This document shows, piece by piece, positions 34,940 through 43,753 of a stretch of 64,000 nucleotides of DNA (position 1 is its first letter; every line of letters starts with the position of its first letter). A program made the position numbers and the translations under genes. Source of the DNA: Bradyrhizobium sp. LHD-71. GTDB lineage: Bacteria; Pseudomonadota; Alphaproteobacteria; Rhizobiales; Xanthobacteraceae. The stretch covers positions 1 through 64,000 of the forward strand of contig NZ_JAVIFX010000013.1 in NCBI RefSeq assembly GCF_031157255.1, written 5' to 3'. The notes beneath the pieces are model-generated. The model saw only the letters and a program-made list of their open reading frames with translations. It searched no databases and was not told the DNA's origin.

Positions 34940-36041
34940 ACGCGACGCTGAACTTCTGGACGTAAGCGGACACAAGCCGGAAGGACCAGCTTTCTGGCAC
35001 CCTTTGAAGGTCGCGAAAGAAGTCATCGAGCGCGAGATTCAGCGTCTGTCCGACGCGCCGCGGCCCGAGGATGGCCGTCGGTCGAGCCTCATCGTACATC
35101 CCTGCTCGAAGGCGCCGGGGCTTGGACTTGCGCCGGGCATCGACGTGACCATCAACGTCCTCAACCCGGGGGAAAGCACGCGCCCGATCCGCAGAAATTC
35201 AAACCAGGTCGAAATCTGCATTCGCGGAGCGGGTCGCGTGACCGTCGGCGAGCAGAAGCTCCGACTCGAGCAATGGGACGTCTGCAATATCCCTTCCATG
35301 CGAGCATACTTCCACACCAACGACGGCGACGATGTCTGGGTTCGACTGACCTATTCCAATGCGCCGTTGCTGGCGAAGCTCGGCATTCACTATAGCGAAG
35401 AGAACCCGGTCGAGCACGACCGGAAGAAGGGAGCGGGCGCGAACGTCGAACAGTCGCAACGCTATGTCCGGGACACGGCGCCTGACGTTCCCATTTTGGA
35501 ATCAGGTGCGCGGTTGCGCGGATACGAATTCCTGACCGACATCGAGGTGGTGGAGAACAAGGCGTACGTCTGGCCGTTCGAGCTGGTATCGCCCTATCTC
35601 GCAACCCGGCCCGGCGACAACAAGCGCGGCATCATGCTCTTCTACAATCCCGCGACCGAGCGCCGGAACGGAACGACGCACAGCTTTTTCACTACCATTT
35701 CGTCCACGCCGCCGGGCATGCAGCCGCGACCGATCGGACCCGGCCATCGGCATTCCTCGGTCGCGATCAACTATCACTACAAAGGCAGCGGCAAGAGCAT
35801 TGTCGGCGATCACATCATCGAGTGGCAGGCCGGCGATCTGCTGCTCTCGGCGCCCGGATGGATGGAGCACGCGCACTATTTCGGTCCTGAGGGAGCGGGT
35901 GCTTTCACGGTCCAGGACCATCCGTTGCAGATCGGGATGGAGTCGCTGATCTGGCAGGAACGGATGGACGGTCCGATCCTGACGCTCGGCTCCGACGCCG
36001 GCCAGGTGGGATATGTGGGGCCGCGCGTGGCAGGCCAGTAG
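34932..36041 (+). CDS. Bicupin, gentisate 1,2-dioxygenase-like
   Basis: This 369-residue protein has two cupin domains, as in gentisate and 1-hydroxy-2-naphthoate dioxygenases. The N-terminal cupin has lost the HxH metal motif (PIRRNSNQVEICIRGAGR at about 85-102). The C-terminal cupin keeps GHRHSSVAINYHYKG (His272, His274) and HAHYF (His313, His315). Metal is therefore likely to bind in the second cupin, the reverse of typical gentisate dioxygenases. It may cleave an aromatic or hydroxylated ring, or may be a non-oxygenase bicupin. The adjoining FAH-family hydrolase fits a ring-cleavage path. Confidence 0.82.
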   Translation: MSERDAELLDVSGHKPEGPAFWHPLKVAKEVIEREIQRLSDAPRPEDGRRSSLIVHPCSKAPGLGLAPGIDVTINVLNPGESTRPIRRNSNQVEICIRGAGRVTVGEQKLRLEQWDVCNIPSMRAYFHTNDGDDVWVRLTYSNAPLLAKLGIHYSEENPVEHDRKKGAGANVEQSQRYVRDTAPDVPILESGARLRGYEFLTDIEVVENKAYVWPFELVSPYLATRPGDNKRGIMLFYNPATERRNGTTHSFFTTISSTPPGMQPRPIGPGHRHSSVAINYHYKGSGKSIVGDHIIEWQAGDLLLSAPGWMEHAHYFGPEGAGAFTVQDHPLQIGMESLIWQERMDGPILTLGSDAGQVGYVGPRVAGQ

Positions 36042-36055
36042 CGCGGAGCGGGAAG

Positions 36056-36469
36056 ATGTCCTCATCCGACACCGATATCCGCCAGGCGTGTACTGACGTG
36101 GCGAACCGTTTTTTTCGCTGCCTCGACCGCCGGCAATACGATGAGATCGCGGCTCTGTTTGCATCCGACGGAGCGTGGATCAGGCAGGGAGTGGAGTTCC
36201 GCGGCGGCGCCGCAATTGTCGCGGCGCTGGCGCAACGCCCGGCGGATCTCGCCACCCGGCATCTGATGTCGAATGTCTGGGTCGACATCCTGACACAGGA
36301 CACAGCGCACGTTCATTACGACGTCTCGGTCTATACGCAGAGCGGAACGAGCCCACCGCGGCACGCGCAGATCCTGTGCGGCATAGATTGGCTGAGGCGG
36401 GTCGGCGACGCATGGCGGATCAGTCGAAAGGAAGCGCAGCCGGCGCTGATCTTTGCGGTCCCGGCCTGA
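36056..36469 (+). CDS. SnoaL/NTF2-like protein
   Basis: This 137-residue protein has the cone-shaped SnoaL/NTF2 fold: helix VANRFFRCLDRRQYDEIAAL, FASDGAWIRQGVEFRGGAAI, and RHLMSNVWVDILTQDTAHVH in the sheet. Such proteins are often small subunits of ring-hydroxylating oxygenases, isomerases or dehydratases. Ribosome site GGGAAG is a few nt before the ATG. It lies 14 bp after the bicupin gene, in the same transcript. Confidence 0.82.
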   Translation: MSSSDTDIRQACTDVANRFFRCLDRRQYDEIAALFASDGAWIRQGVEFRGGAAIVAALAQRPADLATRHLMSNVWVDILTQDTAHVHYDVSVYTQSGTSPPRHAQILCGIDWLRRVGDAWRISRKEAQPALIFAVPA

Positions 36470-36579
36470 CGTTCCCTGAACACGGTAAAATCGGAAGTGC
36501 GGCGGCAGCGCGCCAGCTCCAGGCGATCGCGTGAGAGAGCGTGTCGCGACTGTTTCGGTCTTTCGGAGGGGAGGGAAAC

Positions 36580-37545
36580 ATGTTCAAGGTTGGTGCAGCG
36601 ATCGGATTGCTGGCGATCGCGCTATCGGGCGCCGCCGCTGAGGCCCAGAACTGGCCAGACAAGCCAGTGAAGCTGATTGTCATGGGAGCGGCCGGAGGCT
36701 CTCCGGACGTCGCAGCACGCGTCATCTCGGACCGGCTAGGCAAAATTGGCAACCTGCGGTTCGTCGTCGAGAACAAGGTCGGCGCGGGCGGTATCACCGG
36801 CTGGACGGACCTGAAGCGCAGCGCTCCCGACGGATACACGTTCGGCTTGATCGCGGCGTCCGCGTACTCCTTGACGCCGCACCTGTTCAAGGATCTGTCC
36901 TTCGACGTCGACCGCGACTTCGTTCCCACTGCGTTCGTCGGCACGACGCCGATCGTGGTGGCGGTCAAGAAGGAAAGCGCGTTTCGGAGTCTGGAAGACC
37001 TTTTGAGCCTGTCGCGACAAAGTGGCGGGAAAACCGCAGTTGCCACGCCGCCGGTCAACTCCCTCGCCCACCTGTTGGCGGAGCTCGCCAACGCCCGCAC
37101 AGAGGCAAAACTCAATCTCGTGCCGTTCTCCACGGCGCCCGCGGGCATTGCTGCGATCCTTGGCGGCGACGTGGTCGGCATGGTCGACGGCTATCCTTCT
37201 TTCGAAGGCATGCTGCGCAGCGGCGACGTCCGTCTGCTGGCCAGCTTCTCGACGGAGCGAATGGCAAACAACAAGACCCTCCCGACCGTCAACGAGACCA
37301 TCAAAGGCCTCGAAGCGACCGGCTGGTTTGCGATCTTCGCGCCGAAAGGCACCTCACCCGAAATTCTCGAGAAGGTTCGCGCGGCGGTCAACGAGGCGCT
37401 GGACGCGCCAGAGGTTTCGAGCCGCATGCTTGGGCTGAGCATTTTTCCCGAGAAGATGACCGGAGAAGAGCTGACCGCTTTCTTGAAAAAGGAGCAAGCC
37501 TTCTGGTCGAATGCCGTAAAGGCCGCGGGAGTCGTGCCGCAGTAA
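36580..37545 (+). CDS. Bug/TctC-family periplasmic solute receptor
   Basis: The start is MFKVGAAIGLLAIAL (36580) after GGAGGGAAAC; the frame extends to 36541 as a weaker GTG option. The 321-residue protein has a signal peptide (about 1-22, cleavage after AEA), then NWPDKPVKLIVMGAAGGSPD, the conserved Bug N-terminus, and VVENKVGAGGITGWTDL. Bug receptors bind carboxylates for tripartite tricarboxylate transporters. No tctA or tctB follows; it may use the TctAB pair at the left edge or act as an orphan. Confidence 0.9.
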   Translation: MFKVGAAIGLLAIALSGAAAEAQNWPDKPVKLIVMGAAGGSPDVAARVISDRLGKIGNLRFVVENKVGAGGITGWTDLKRSAPDGYTFGLIAASAYSLTPHLFKDLSFDVDRDFVPTAFVGTTPIVVAVKKESAFRSLEDLLSLSRQSGGKTAVATPPVNSLAHLLAELANARTEAKLNLVPFSTAPAGIAAILGGDVVGMVDGYPSFEGMLRSGDVRLLASFSTERMANNKTLPTVNETIKGLEATGWFAIFAPKGTSPEILEKVRAAVNEALDAPEVSSRMLGLSIFPEKMTGEELTAFLKKEQAFWSNAVKAAGVVPQ

Positions 37546-37738
37546 TTTTACCGGTGCTGGCAATCGTTCTGCTGAGTGAAATGGCTGGCCGATCCTGCGG
37601 GACCACGCCTTCTGCGAGCTGAGCTGTTCGACGTCTTATTGAAACAGAGACGGGCGAGCAGACAATCGCGGCCCGGCCGACAATCTGGACATTGAGACCT
37701 CGCCGAGAAGCTCCTAAGCTTCGAGGGCCTCGCTTGCT

Positions 37739-37752
37739 GTGATCAATATCAC
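37739..37752. promoter_or_regulatory. Crp/Fnr-type palindrome
   Basis: GTGATCAATATCAC is a perfect GTGAT-N4-ATCAC palindrome, close to the Crp core TGTGA-N6-TCACA and to the Fnr/FixK core TTGAT-N4-ATCAA. It lies 81 bp ahead of the GrlR-like gene (37834), a reasonable place for an activator site. A Crp/Fnr-family gene occurs at 58889-59620. Confidence 0.5.
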
Positions 37753-37833
37753 GCAGGTTCAGCAGGCCGATGCAGTCCACCAAATACAATTTTGCCGCGC
37801 AGCGCCGGCTAGTACATTTGAAGAACAACACCA

Positions 37834-38184
37834 ATGAGGGACGGTCTCTATTCCATACGTATTCAGATGTACGACGGCGGTAAGGGCACGGCCTCCGGCA
37901 TAATCGTGCTGCGCCAAGGATCGCTGATCGGCGGAGACAACTATTTCTACTACACTGGCACCTACGTCGTCGTTCCACAGAAGCGCAGTTGGCGTGGAGA
38001 GTTGGTCACGCATCAACATACCGAAGCAGCGGGCTTGAGCCTTTTGTTCGGCGGCCGCGACGTCGGTTGCGGATTTACCGGCGTGTACGCAGACGACGGC
38101 TCCGCCAACGTGCAAGGCACCGCTCTCGTCGGGAGAGCAAGCGTTCAGTTCAAAGCTCAGTTGCGTCTTGAGTTTGAAACCTGA
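37834..38184 (+). CDS. GrlR-like small protein
   Basis: This 116-residue protein begins MRDGLYSIRIQMYDGGKGTA, SGIIVLRQGSLIGGDNYFYY, the pattern of GrlR, a beta-barrel protein that in enteric pathogens binds and blocks the activator GrlA. No type III secretion genes are in the window, and homologues are common in rhizobia without them, so the name says fold, not function. A Crp/Fnr-type palindrome lies 81 bp upstream. It is convergent with the Hsp70-like gene. Confidence 0.72.
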   Translation: MRDGLYSIRIQMYDGGKGTASGIIVLRQGSLIGGDNYFYYTGTYVVVPQKRSWRGELVTHQHTEAAGLSLLFGGRDVGCGFTGVYADDGSANVQGTALVGRASVQFKAQLRLEFET

Positions 38185-38247
38185 AGCGAGCGAAATTGTG
38201 CGTCGACACGAGCACCAACAGGATCAAGTGGCGAGCTCGCTGCTTCG

Positions 38248-39504
38248 TTATCGCTCTCCAAATCGTCTGGTTGCATCGAGCGCGAGGCCCGTGGCAACGC
38301 TTCCAAACGCATCGCCTGCGACGAGGCGGGCATTGGGCACGGCGGCGGCGATGGCTTTCCGCACGGAAGGCATGCGGGTGGCCCCGCCGGTGAGGAACAC
38401 GGCCGCCACCTTGTCCGGCATTAGACCAGCCATCTGCAACACGTTATCGATCCGGGACCGGATGCGCTGGAGGTTGTCGGCGACGGCTGCCTCGAGTTTT
38501 GCCCGGTTGATCTCCAGATTGATATCGGCGACGTCGTCAAGATCGAGCGTGGCCCGCTCAGCGCTGGACAATTCAATCTTCGCAGCTTCGATGGCCGCCA
38601 GCAACTCGTGGCCTTTGCACTGTTCGAGCACGCGCAGCAGCCGTCCGACCTTTTCGGGCTCCGCGGAATCCCGCACGACGCCTCGCACTTCGGCCAGTAT
38701 TTTCGGATCGTAGAGAAAGCCGATCTTGTGCCAGGTCGCGAGGTCGACAAAATACCACGATGGCGCATCCAGTCCCTTGCGACGAAGACGACTGCGAAGG
38801 CCCAGGGCGGGCATCACAGTCGCCAGTCCCAGTTGCTTGTCGAAATCCGTGCCGCCGATGTGCACGCCGGTGAATCCAAGGATATCCTGACGTCTGTCGC
38901 TTGACCGGGCACGCTCGGGAGAAACCCGCACCACGGAGAAGTCCGAGGTGCCACCACCGATGTCCGCGACAAGCGCGATCTCCTCGCCATTGACGCTCTG
39001 CTCATAGTCGAGGGCGGCTGCAATCGGCTCGAACTGGAAGGCGATCCGTTCGAAGCCGGCGGTCCGCGCAGCCGTCTCGAGCTGCCGCTGCGCGGCAGCA
39101 TCGGCGTCGGGGTCGTCATCCACAAAGAATGCCGGACGGCCAAGCACCACGCTCGTCGGTGGCGTGCCAAGATCTTCGCTGGCCGCTGTACGCAGGAAGC
39201 GGAGGAACGCAGCGATGATATCGCCGAACGCATAGCGCTTCAGCCTAACCTGCGTTGTCTGCTCAAAAAGATGAGTGCCGAGCACGCTCTTGATGGCGCG
39301 CAGATAGCGACCTGGATCGCGCGCGAAATAGCGTTCGAGCGCTTCGTGGCCGAACGTCATCGAATTGTCGTCGAAGCTGACGAACAAGGCCGTCGGCACA
39401 GACGTTGCGCCGCCTTGGATAGGCAACAGGCGAGGGCCCTCCGCGTTACAGGCGGCAATGGAGGAGTTCGACGTGCCAAAATCGATCCCGCACGCAAGTG
39501 TCAT
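38248..39504 (-). CDS. yegD: Hsp70-family chaperone-like protein (YegD type)
   Basis: This 418-residue actin/Hsp70-fold ATPase starts MTLACGIDFGTSNSSIAACN (phosphate-1 motif), and has LVADIGGGTSDFSVVRV (phosphate-2) and FLTGGATRMPSVRKAI (adenosine motif). It lacks the peptide-binding domain of DnaK, and its length matches YegD. The ribosome site GGAG lies 8 nt before the ATG. Its client and partners are unknown; it is a stand-alone gene. Confidence 0.9.
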   Translation of the reverse strand: MTLACGIDFGTSNSSIAACNAEGPRLLPIQGGATSVPTALFVSFDDNSMTFGHEALERYFARDPGRYLRAIKSVLGTHLFEQTTQVRLKRYAFGDIIAAFLRFLRTAASEDLGTPPTSVVLGRPAFFVDDDPDADAAAQRQLETAARTAGFERIAFQFEPIAAALDYEQSVNGEEIALVADIGGGTSDFSVVRVSPERARSSDRRQDILGFTGVHIGGTDFDKQLGLATVMPALGLRSRLRRKGLDAPSWYFVDLATWHKIGFLYDPKILAEVRGVVRDSAEPEKVGRLLRVLEQCKGHELLAAIEAAKIELSSAERATLDLDDVADINLEINRAKLEAAVADNLQRIRSRIDNVLQMAGLMPDKVAAVFLTGGATRMPSVRKAIAAAVPNARLVAGDAFGSVATGLALDATRRFGER

Positions 39505-39749
39505 GCGATCTGCTCCGGGTCATCGTATTGAAGGAGCCGCGACTATCGACAGACTTGGTCCCTTGACAAGTCTGCAATTTTTCCTCAGACGGTGGTGCAT
39601 CCAGCAAATTGAGAGAAGATGACAGGCCGGACGTGGCGGGCCGCCGGCGAGGCCGTGTTCAAGCCATTTGATGCGTCAAAGGAAAAGTTTGCGTCAGCGC
39701 GTCTCAAATTGCGCAGGCTGTCGTCGAAATAGCCTGCGGCGGCCGCGGG

Positions 39750-40535
39750 TCATGGCTCGCCTCGCCAGAAGGCTGTCTGCAGTGGAAGCTGGTGTTTGAT
39801 CATGGCGGTGCCGTCGACCACCTTCAGCCCACGCGCTGTGGCGGCCTGCATTAGTTCGGTTCGGCGCGCGGCGATGATGTCGAACACGGCGCAGTCGCCC
39901 GCGAGCATCGCTGGATCCATCGGCAGTGCATCGGTCGGGTGAAGCCCGAGCGAGGTTGCGTTGACGAGCAAACCAACATCGTCGAACCGCTGGTCGTTGT
40001 CGATCTCCAACTCCGGAAAATGGGTTTTCAGTCTCGACGTCAACTCGTCGATCGGCTTGATGTCGAAGATGCCGATGCGACGCGTGCCGGCGGCGGCAAG
40101 CGCGTGGCAGATCGCTCGCCCGGCCGCGCCTGCGCCGATGACCACACAGCGGCGTTTTGGATCAAAGATACCTTCCGCCCGCGCAGCATTGAGAAAGCCG
40201 CCGCCGTCGAAGGAGTCGCCGACCAGGCGCCTGCTCGATTCAATCCGGATCGTGTTGACCACGCCTTCGAATTCGGCCCCCCGGCCGACAGCATCGCAAA
40301 GTGCGAAAGCCGCCGGCTTGTGCGGCATGGTCAGGTTGAAACCCGCGACGCTGTTTGACTTCGCAAGCGCGCGGATGGTGTCGGCCAGATTCTCCGGCGC
40401 GACGTCCAGCGGCACCATGTGCCAATCGAGCCCCGCTTCCTGGAAGAACGGCGTGTAGAAGCGTGGCGCGACGACGTGGGCGGCCGGATGAGCGAGGATA
40501 AAAACGAAACGTGACGCGCCGCTCGGAAGGTTCAT
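39750..40535 (-). CDS. Shikimate dehydrogenase-like protein (AroE family)
   Basis: This 261-residue two-domain enzyme has the substrate domain motif GFNLTMPHK (catalytic lysine), the second catalytic aspartate in GDSFDGGGF (usual form NTDxxG), and an NAD(P) Rossmann motif VVIGAGAAGRAICHALAAAG. The C-terminal GLHPTDALPMD is also typical. Family members include quinate/shikimate dehydrogenases and unassigned catabolic paralogues. Its start lies 3 bp downstream of the stop of a permease 3' fragment (40539-40607), showing it was once downstream of an ABC transporter. Confidence 0.85.
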   Translation of the reverse strand: MNLPSGASRFVFILAHPAAHVVAPRFYTPFFQEAGLDWHMVPLDVAPENLADTIRALAKSNSVAGFNLTMPHKPAAFALCDAVGRGAEFEGVVNTIRIESSRRLVGDSFDGGGFLNAARAEGIFDPKRRCVVIGAGAAGRAICHALAAAGTRRIGIFDIKPIDELTSRLKTHFPELEIDNDQRFDDVGLLVNATSLGLHPTDALPMDPAMLAGDCAVFDIIAARRTELMQAATARGLKVVDGTAMIKHQLPLQTAFWRGEP

Positions 40536-40538
40536 CGG

Positions 40539-40607
40539 TCATCCTTTCACCGCGCCAGCCGTCAGATTGCCGACCAGAAGCCGCCGCGCCGCGTGGAAGC
40601 TTGTCAT
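40539..40607 (-). pseudogene. 3' end of a lost carbohydrate ABC permease
   Basis: The strand reads ARRLLVGNLTAGAVKG and then a stop, the standard end of an inner-membrane sugar permease (compare RYFVRGLTAGAVK at the end of the 42887-43744 permease). Only about 22 codons are left. The stop lies a few bases ahead of the ATG of the shikimate dehydrogenase-like gene, as expected for neighbours in one operon. The rest of that transporter appears to have been replaced or deleted. Confidence 0.62.
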
Positions 40608-40687
40608 ACGGCCGCGAGTGCCTGAGAATGGGGAGGCGTATCGGCTTCGTCAATTGCATACACCGCTGGACCGAAGGAAACGCACCA

Positions 40688-41968
40688 ATGAACAATATCA
40701 GCCGTCGTTCCATGCTCGCCGGCGCCGCCGGCCTGTTCGTTGCTCCCCATCTCACACGCGCGCAAGCCGCCAAGCCGCGCCTGACCGTGATCTCGCAATG
40801 GTCGGCGGGCAGCGATGGAGCTGCGATAACGGCGCTCGGCAAGAAATTCGAAGAGAAGGGAGGCACCTGGCAACACTCGCCGGTTCCCGGATTCACGACT
40901 GAGATGATGAACAAGCTGCGCGCGCAGATCATGGCTGGCGATCCGCCGGCCTGTTCGCAACTCAAAGGTCCGGAGATTGCGGCGTGGTCGAAGATTGCTC
41001 CGACCGTCGACCTCGACGCCCTGGTCGCCGCGGCTGGTTACGAACAGGTCGTTGCCCCGGATCTTGCGCGACTGCACAAGCCCGCCGGCAAGTGGATTTC
41101 TCTGCCATTGCAGATCTACAGCACCAACATGCTGTTTCTCTCGAAGCGCGCGATGGACAAGGCGAAGGCCGACAAGATCCCTGTCACATGGGCCGACTTC
41201 AACACCTTAGCCCAAAAGATGAAGGAGGGTGGGGTCGCACATCCGATCGCCAATGGCGGCACCCGGCCGGATGACGGGCAGAAATTCGAAGCTGCTCTCG
41301 CCGGCATCAGTCCGGTCGCATACCGGGCCGCCATCATGACTCTTGACGAGAGCGCCCTGAAGGGCCCCGAGGTAAAGGCTGCCTTCGCGCAGGTGCGCAA
41401 GATCGCCGACTGGATGGATCCCAACACGGCCGCCCAGCACTATTCGACAAACCTGCAGCGCTTCGTCGCCGGTGACATGGGCATGATGATCCAGGGTGGC
41501 TGGGCGCAGGGCGTCCTGCTCAACGCCGGCTTCAAGCTCGACGACTTCATCATCGCGCCGGGGCCCACCGACAACACCAAGCCGGTCTTTCTGTTGAACG
41601 CTGACGCATTCATCTTCTGGCAACGTAAAGAGCCGGATCTGCAGGCCGGTCAGACGCTGATGGCACAACTCGTCATGGATCCGGCGATCCAGACCATGTA
41701 TTCGCAGATCACCGGGTCGATACCCGTGCGTAGCGACGTAGACCTCTCCGGCGCGGGCTGGTCCGACGGCCAACGGCAGACCGCCGCCGCGCTCAAAGAG
41801 GCTGTTGCCAACAATCAAGCCGTCCTCAGCGTCGCGCACAACATGGCGCAGGAAAACGGGATGACCGCGGCGATGATTGACGTGATCACCGAGTATGTGA
41901 AGAACAAGGCCATCACGCCGGATCAAGCGGTGGTGCGCCTCAGCGACGCCGTCGAGGGAGCGCGTTGA
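40688..41968 (+). CDS. Carbohydrate ABC transporter substrate-binding protein
   Basis: The start MNNISRRSMLAGAAGLFVAP (40688) follows AAGGAAA. This 426-residue family-1 binding protein has a Tat-like signal (SRRSMLAGAAG) with cleavage near TRAQA. Typical features are the NTLAQKMKEGGVAHPI region and FVAGDMGMMIQGGWAQGVLL, which matches the family's GKaAM..GGW motif. It starts a four-gene importer operon with two permeases and an ATPase; its stop overlaps the next start. Confidence 0.92.
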   Translation: MNNISRRSMLAGAAGLFVAPHLTRAQAAKPRLTVISQWSAGSDGAAITALGKKFEEKGGTWQHSPVPGFTTEMMNKLRAQIMAGDPPACSQLKGPEIAAWSKIAPTVDLDALVAAAGYEQVVAPDLARLHKPAGKWISLPLQIYSTNMLFLSKRAMDKAKADKIPVTWADFNTLAQKMKEGGVAHPIANGGTRPDDGQKFEAALAGISPVAYRAAIMTLDESALKGPEVKAAFAQVRKIADWMDPNTAAQHYSTNLQRFVAGDMGMMIQGGWAQGVLLNAGFKLDDFIIAPGPTDNTKPVFLLNADAFIFWQRKEPDLQAGQTLMAQLVMDPAIQTMYSQITGSIPVRSDVDLSGAGWSDGQRQTAAALKEAVANNQAVLSVAHNMAQENGMTAAMIDVITEYVKNKAITPDQAVVRLSDAVEGAR

Positions 41969-42894
41969 CCCACACCGTTGCTGCAGAAACGCGAACGGGA
42001 CGGCCGGTGACGTTCGGGATACTGCGCCGCCTGCCGGAACATCTGGCGATCTGGGTGCCGTTGCTGCTGTCAGCCGGGCACCTCGTTTCGTTTGCGCTGT
42101 GGACGGTCTGGATTTCGTTCACGCCTTCCACTCTCGTTCCGGTCTCAGGTTGGGTGGGCCTGCGCAACTACACCGCGGTGATGGCGACGCGGAACTGGCA
42201 GATTGCCTTCGATAATCTCCTGCTCTTTGGTTGCGGCTTCGTCCTGCTCAGTTTGCTGACCGGTCTGCTGCTCGCGGTGCTGCTCGACCAGCGCATCCGT
42301 GGCGAGAATGTGCTGCGGTCGATCTTCCTCTATCCCATTGCTCTCTCCTTCGTCGTAACCGGCACGGTCTGGAGCTGGCTGCTCAATCCAGGCCTCGGTA
42401 TCCAGAAGCTTGTCAACGACATTGGCTGGACATCCTTCCGGTTCGACTGGCTGATCGATCGTGACATGGCAATCTGGACCATTGTGATTGCTGCCGTCTG
42501 GCAATCCTCGGGCTTCGCCATGGCTCTTTTTCTCGCCGGTCTTCGCTCGGTCGACGCCGATCTCATCAAGGCTGCGCAGATCGATGGTGCCGGGCCGATC
42601 CGGATGTACAGGCGCGTTATCCTTCCCACGCTTTGGCCGATCACCGTAACGGTTGTCGTGATCCAGTTGCAGTTCGCCATCACGACCTTCGACCTCGTCC
42701 GTGCTCTTACCGGCGGGGGGCCCGGACTTGCGACCCAACTGCCGGCGCTTGTTGTGTACGACCTCATGTTCCAGCGCGGGCTGCTCGCGCGCGGAGCGGC
42801 GGCGGCGGTTCTCATGCTGCTGATCCTTCTCGCGGTGCTGCTGCCCTATGCAGGGTGGCGATATCTCCAGCGACGGCAGGCCGCCCATGCGTGA
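41965..42894 (+). CDS. Carbohydrate ABC transporter permease (MalF/UgpA type)
   Basis: The start is a TTG (41965) within TTGA, overlapping the upstream stop and preceded by GAGGGAG; no other start is as well placed. This 309-residue protein has six transmembrane helices and the EAA loop AAQIDGAGPIRMYRRVILPT. GGGPGLATQLPALVVYDLMF near the C-terminus is typical of the UgpA/LacF type. Its end overlaps the next permease gene by 8 bp. Confidence 0.92.
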   Translation: MTHTVAAETRTGRPVTFGILRRLPEHLAIWVPLLLSAGHLVSFALWTVWISFTPSTLVPVSGWVGLRNYTAVMATRNWQIAFDNLLLFGCGFVLLSLLTGLLLAVLLDQRIRGENVLRSIFLYPIALSFVVTGTVWSWLLNPGLGIQKLVNDIGWTSFRFDWLIDRDMAIWTIVIAAVWQSSGFAMALFLAGLRSVDADLIKAAQIDGAGPIRMYRRVILPTLWPITVTVVVIQLQFAITTFDLVRALTGGGPGLATQLPALVVYDLMFQRGLLARGAAAAVLMLLILLAVLLPYAGWRYLQRRQAAHA

Positions 42895-43744
42895 CCGAAT
42901 CTTTGCGCCGAGCCGCATGCTGATCTATCTGGTCGTTTGGCTGATAGCGACCGCCTGGCTGGTGCCGTTTGTCGTCGTCGTGCTGAACTCGCTCCGCACC
43001 GCGGAGGAGATCGCGCAGACCTCGATGATCGGCTGGCCGAAGCAGTGGGCCTGGAGCAACTACGTCACCGCATGGGCCGAATTCTGTGTCGCTCAGACCT
43101 GCGCCGGCATCCGGCCCTATATGCTGAACTCTGCGATCGTCACCATTCCTGCGACGATCATTTCCACCATGCTTGGTGCAGTTGCCGGCTACGCCGTTTC
43201 GCTCTGGCGTTTTCGCGGCGATCAGTGGATCTACGGCATCGTTACCCTGGGCATCTTCCTCCCACAGCAGATGCGCCTGCTGCCATGGACCATCGTGCTG
43301 CGTGACGTTGGTCTTATCAACACGCTCACCGGCCTGGTCGTGATCCATACCATCCAGGGGCTTTCCTTCACCACGTTGTTCTGCCGAAACTACTACGTCG
43401 CCATTCCGCCGGAACTGATGAGGGCCGCGCGCATCGACGGCGCGGGCTTCTTCCGTATTTTCTGGCGCATTGTGCTGCCGCTCTCGCCTCCCATCCTGAT
43501 CGTCACCGTGATCTGGCAGTTTACGCACATCTGGAACGAGTTCCTTTATGGCGTGACATTCACGACCGGTCAGCAGCAACCGGTCACAGCGGCGCTGATC
43601 GCGCTCTCCGCCGCAATCGCGGACATTCCTCAGCACGGCGTACAAAGCGCAGCAGTGATGATCGCGGCGCTGCCGACGCTGCTGATCTACGTCCTGGGTG
43701 GGCGGTACTTCGTACGCGGCCTGACGGCCGGTGCGGTAAAGTAG
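42887..43744 (+). CDS. Carbohydrate ABC transporter permease (MalG/UgpE type)
   Basis: The start at 42887 overlaps the previous gene by 8 bp. This 285-residue permease has six transmembrane helices, the EAA loop RAARIDGAGFFRIFWRIVLP and the conserved end RYFVRGLTAGAVK. It forms the heteromeric channel with the 41965-42894 protein. Confidence 0.93.
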   Translation: MRDRIFAPSRMLIYLVVWLIATAWLVPFVVVVLNSLRTAEEIAQTSMIGWPKQWAWSNYVTAWAEFCVAQTCAGIRPYMLNSAIVTIPATIISTMLGAVAGYAVSLWRFRGDQWIYGIVTLGIFLPQQMRLLPWTIVLRDVGLINTLTGLVVIHTIQGLSFTTLFCRNYYVAIPPELMRAARIDGAGFFRIFWRIVLPLSPPILIVTVIWQFTHIWNEFLYGVTFTTGQQQPVTAALIALSAAIADIPQHGVQSAAVMIAALPTLLIYVLGGRYFVRGLTAGAVK

Positions 43745-43753
43745 GGAAGGCGC

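Noticed and set aside
37710-37727. Short hairpin GAAGCT-CCTA-AGCTTC as a terminator of the Bug receptor operon
   Set aside because: The stem is only 6 bp, with no U tract, and it is about 170 bp past the stop codon.
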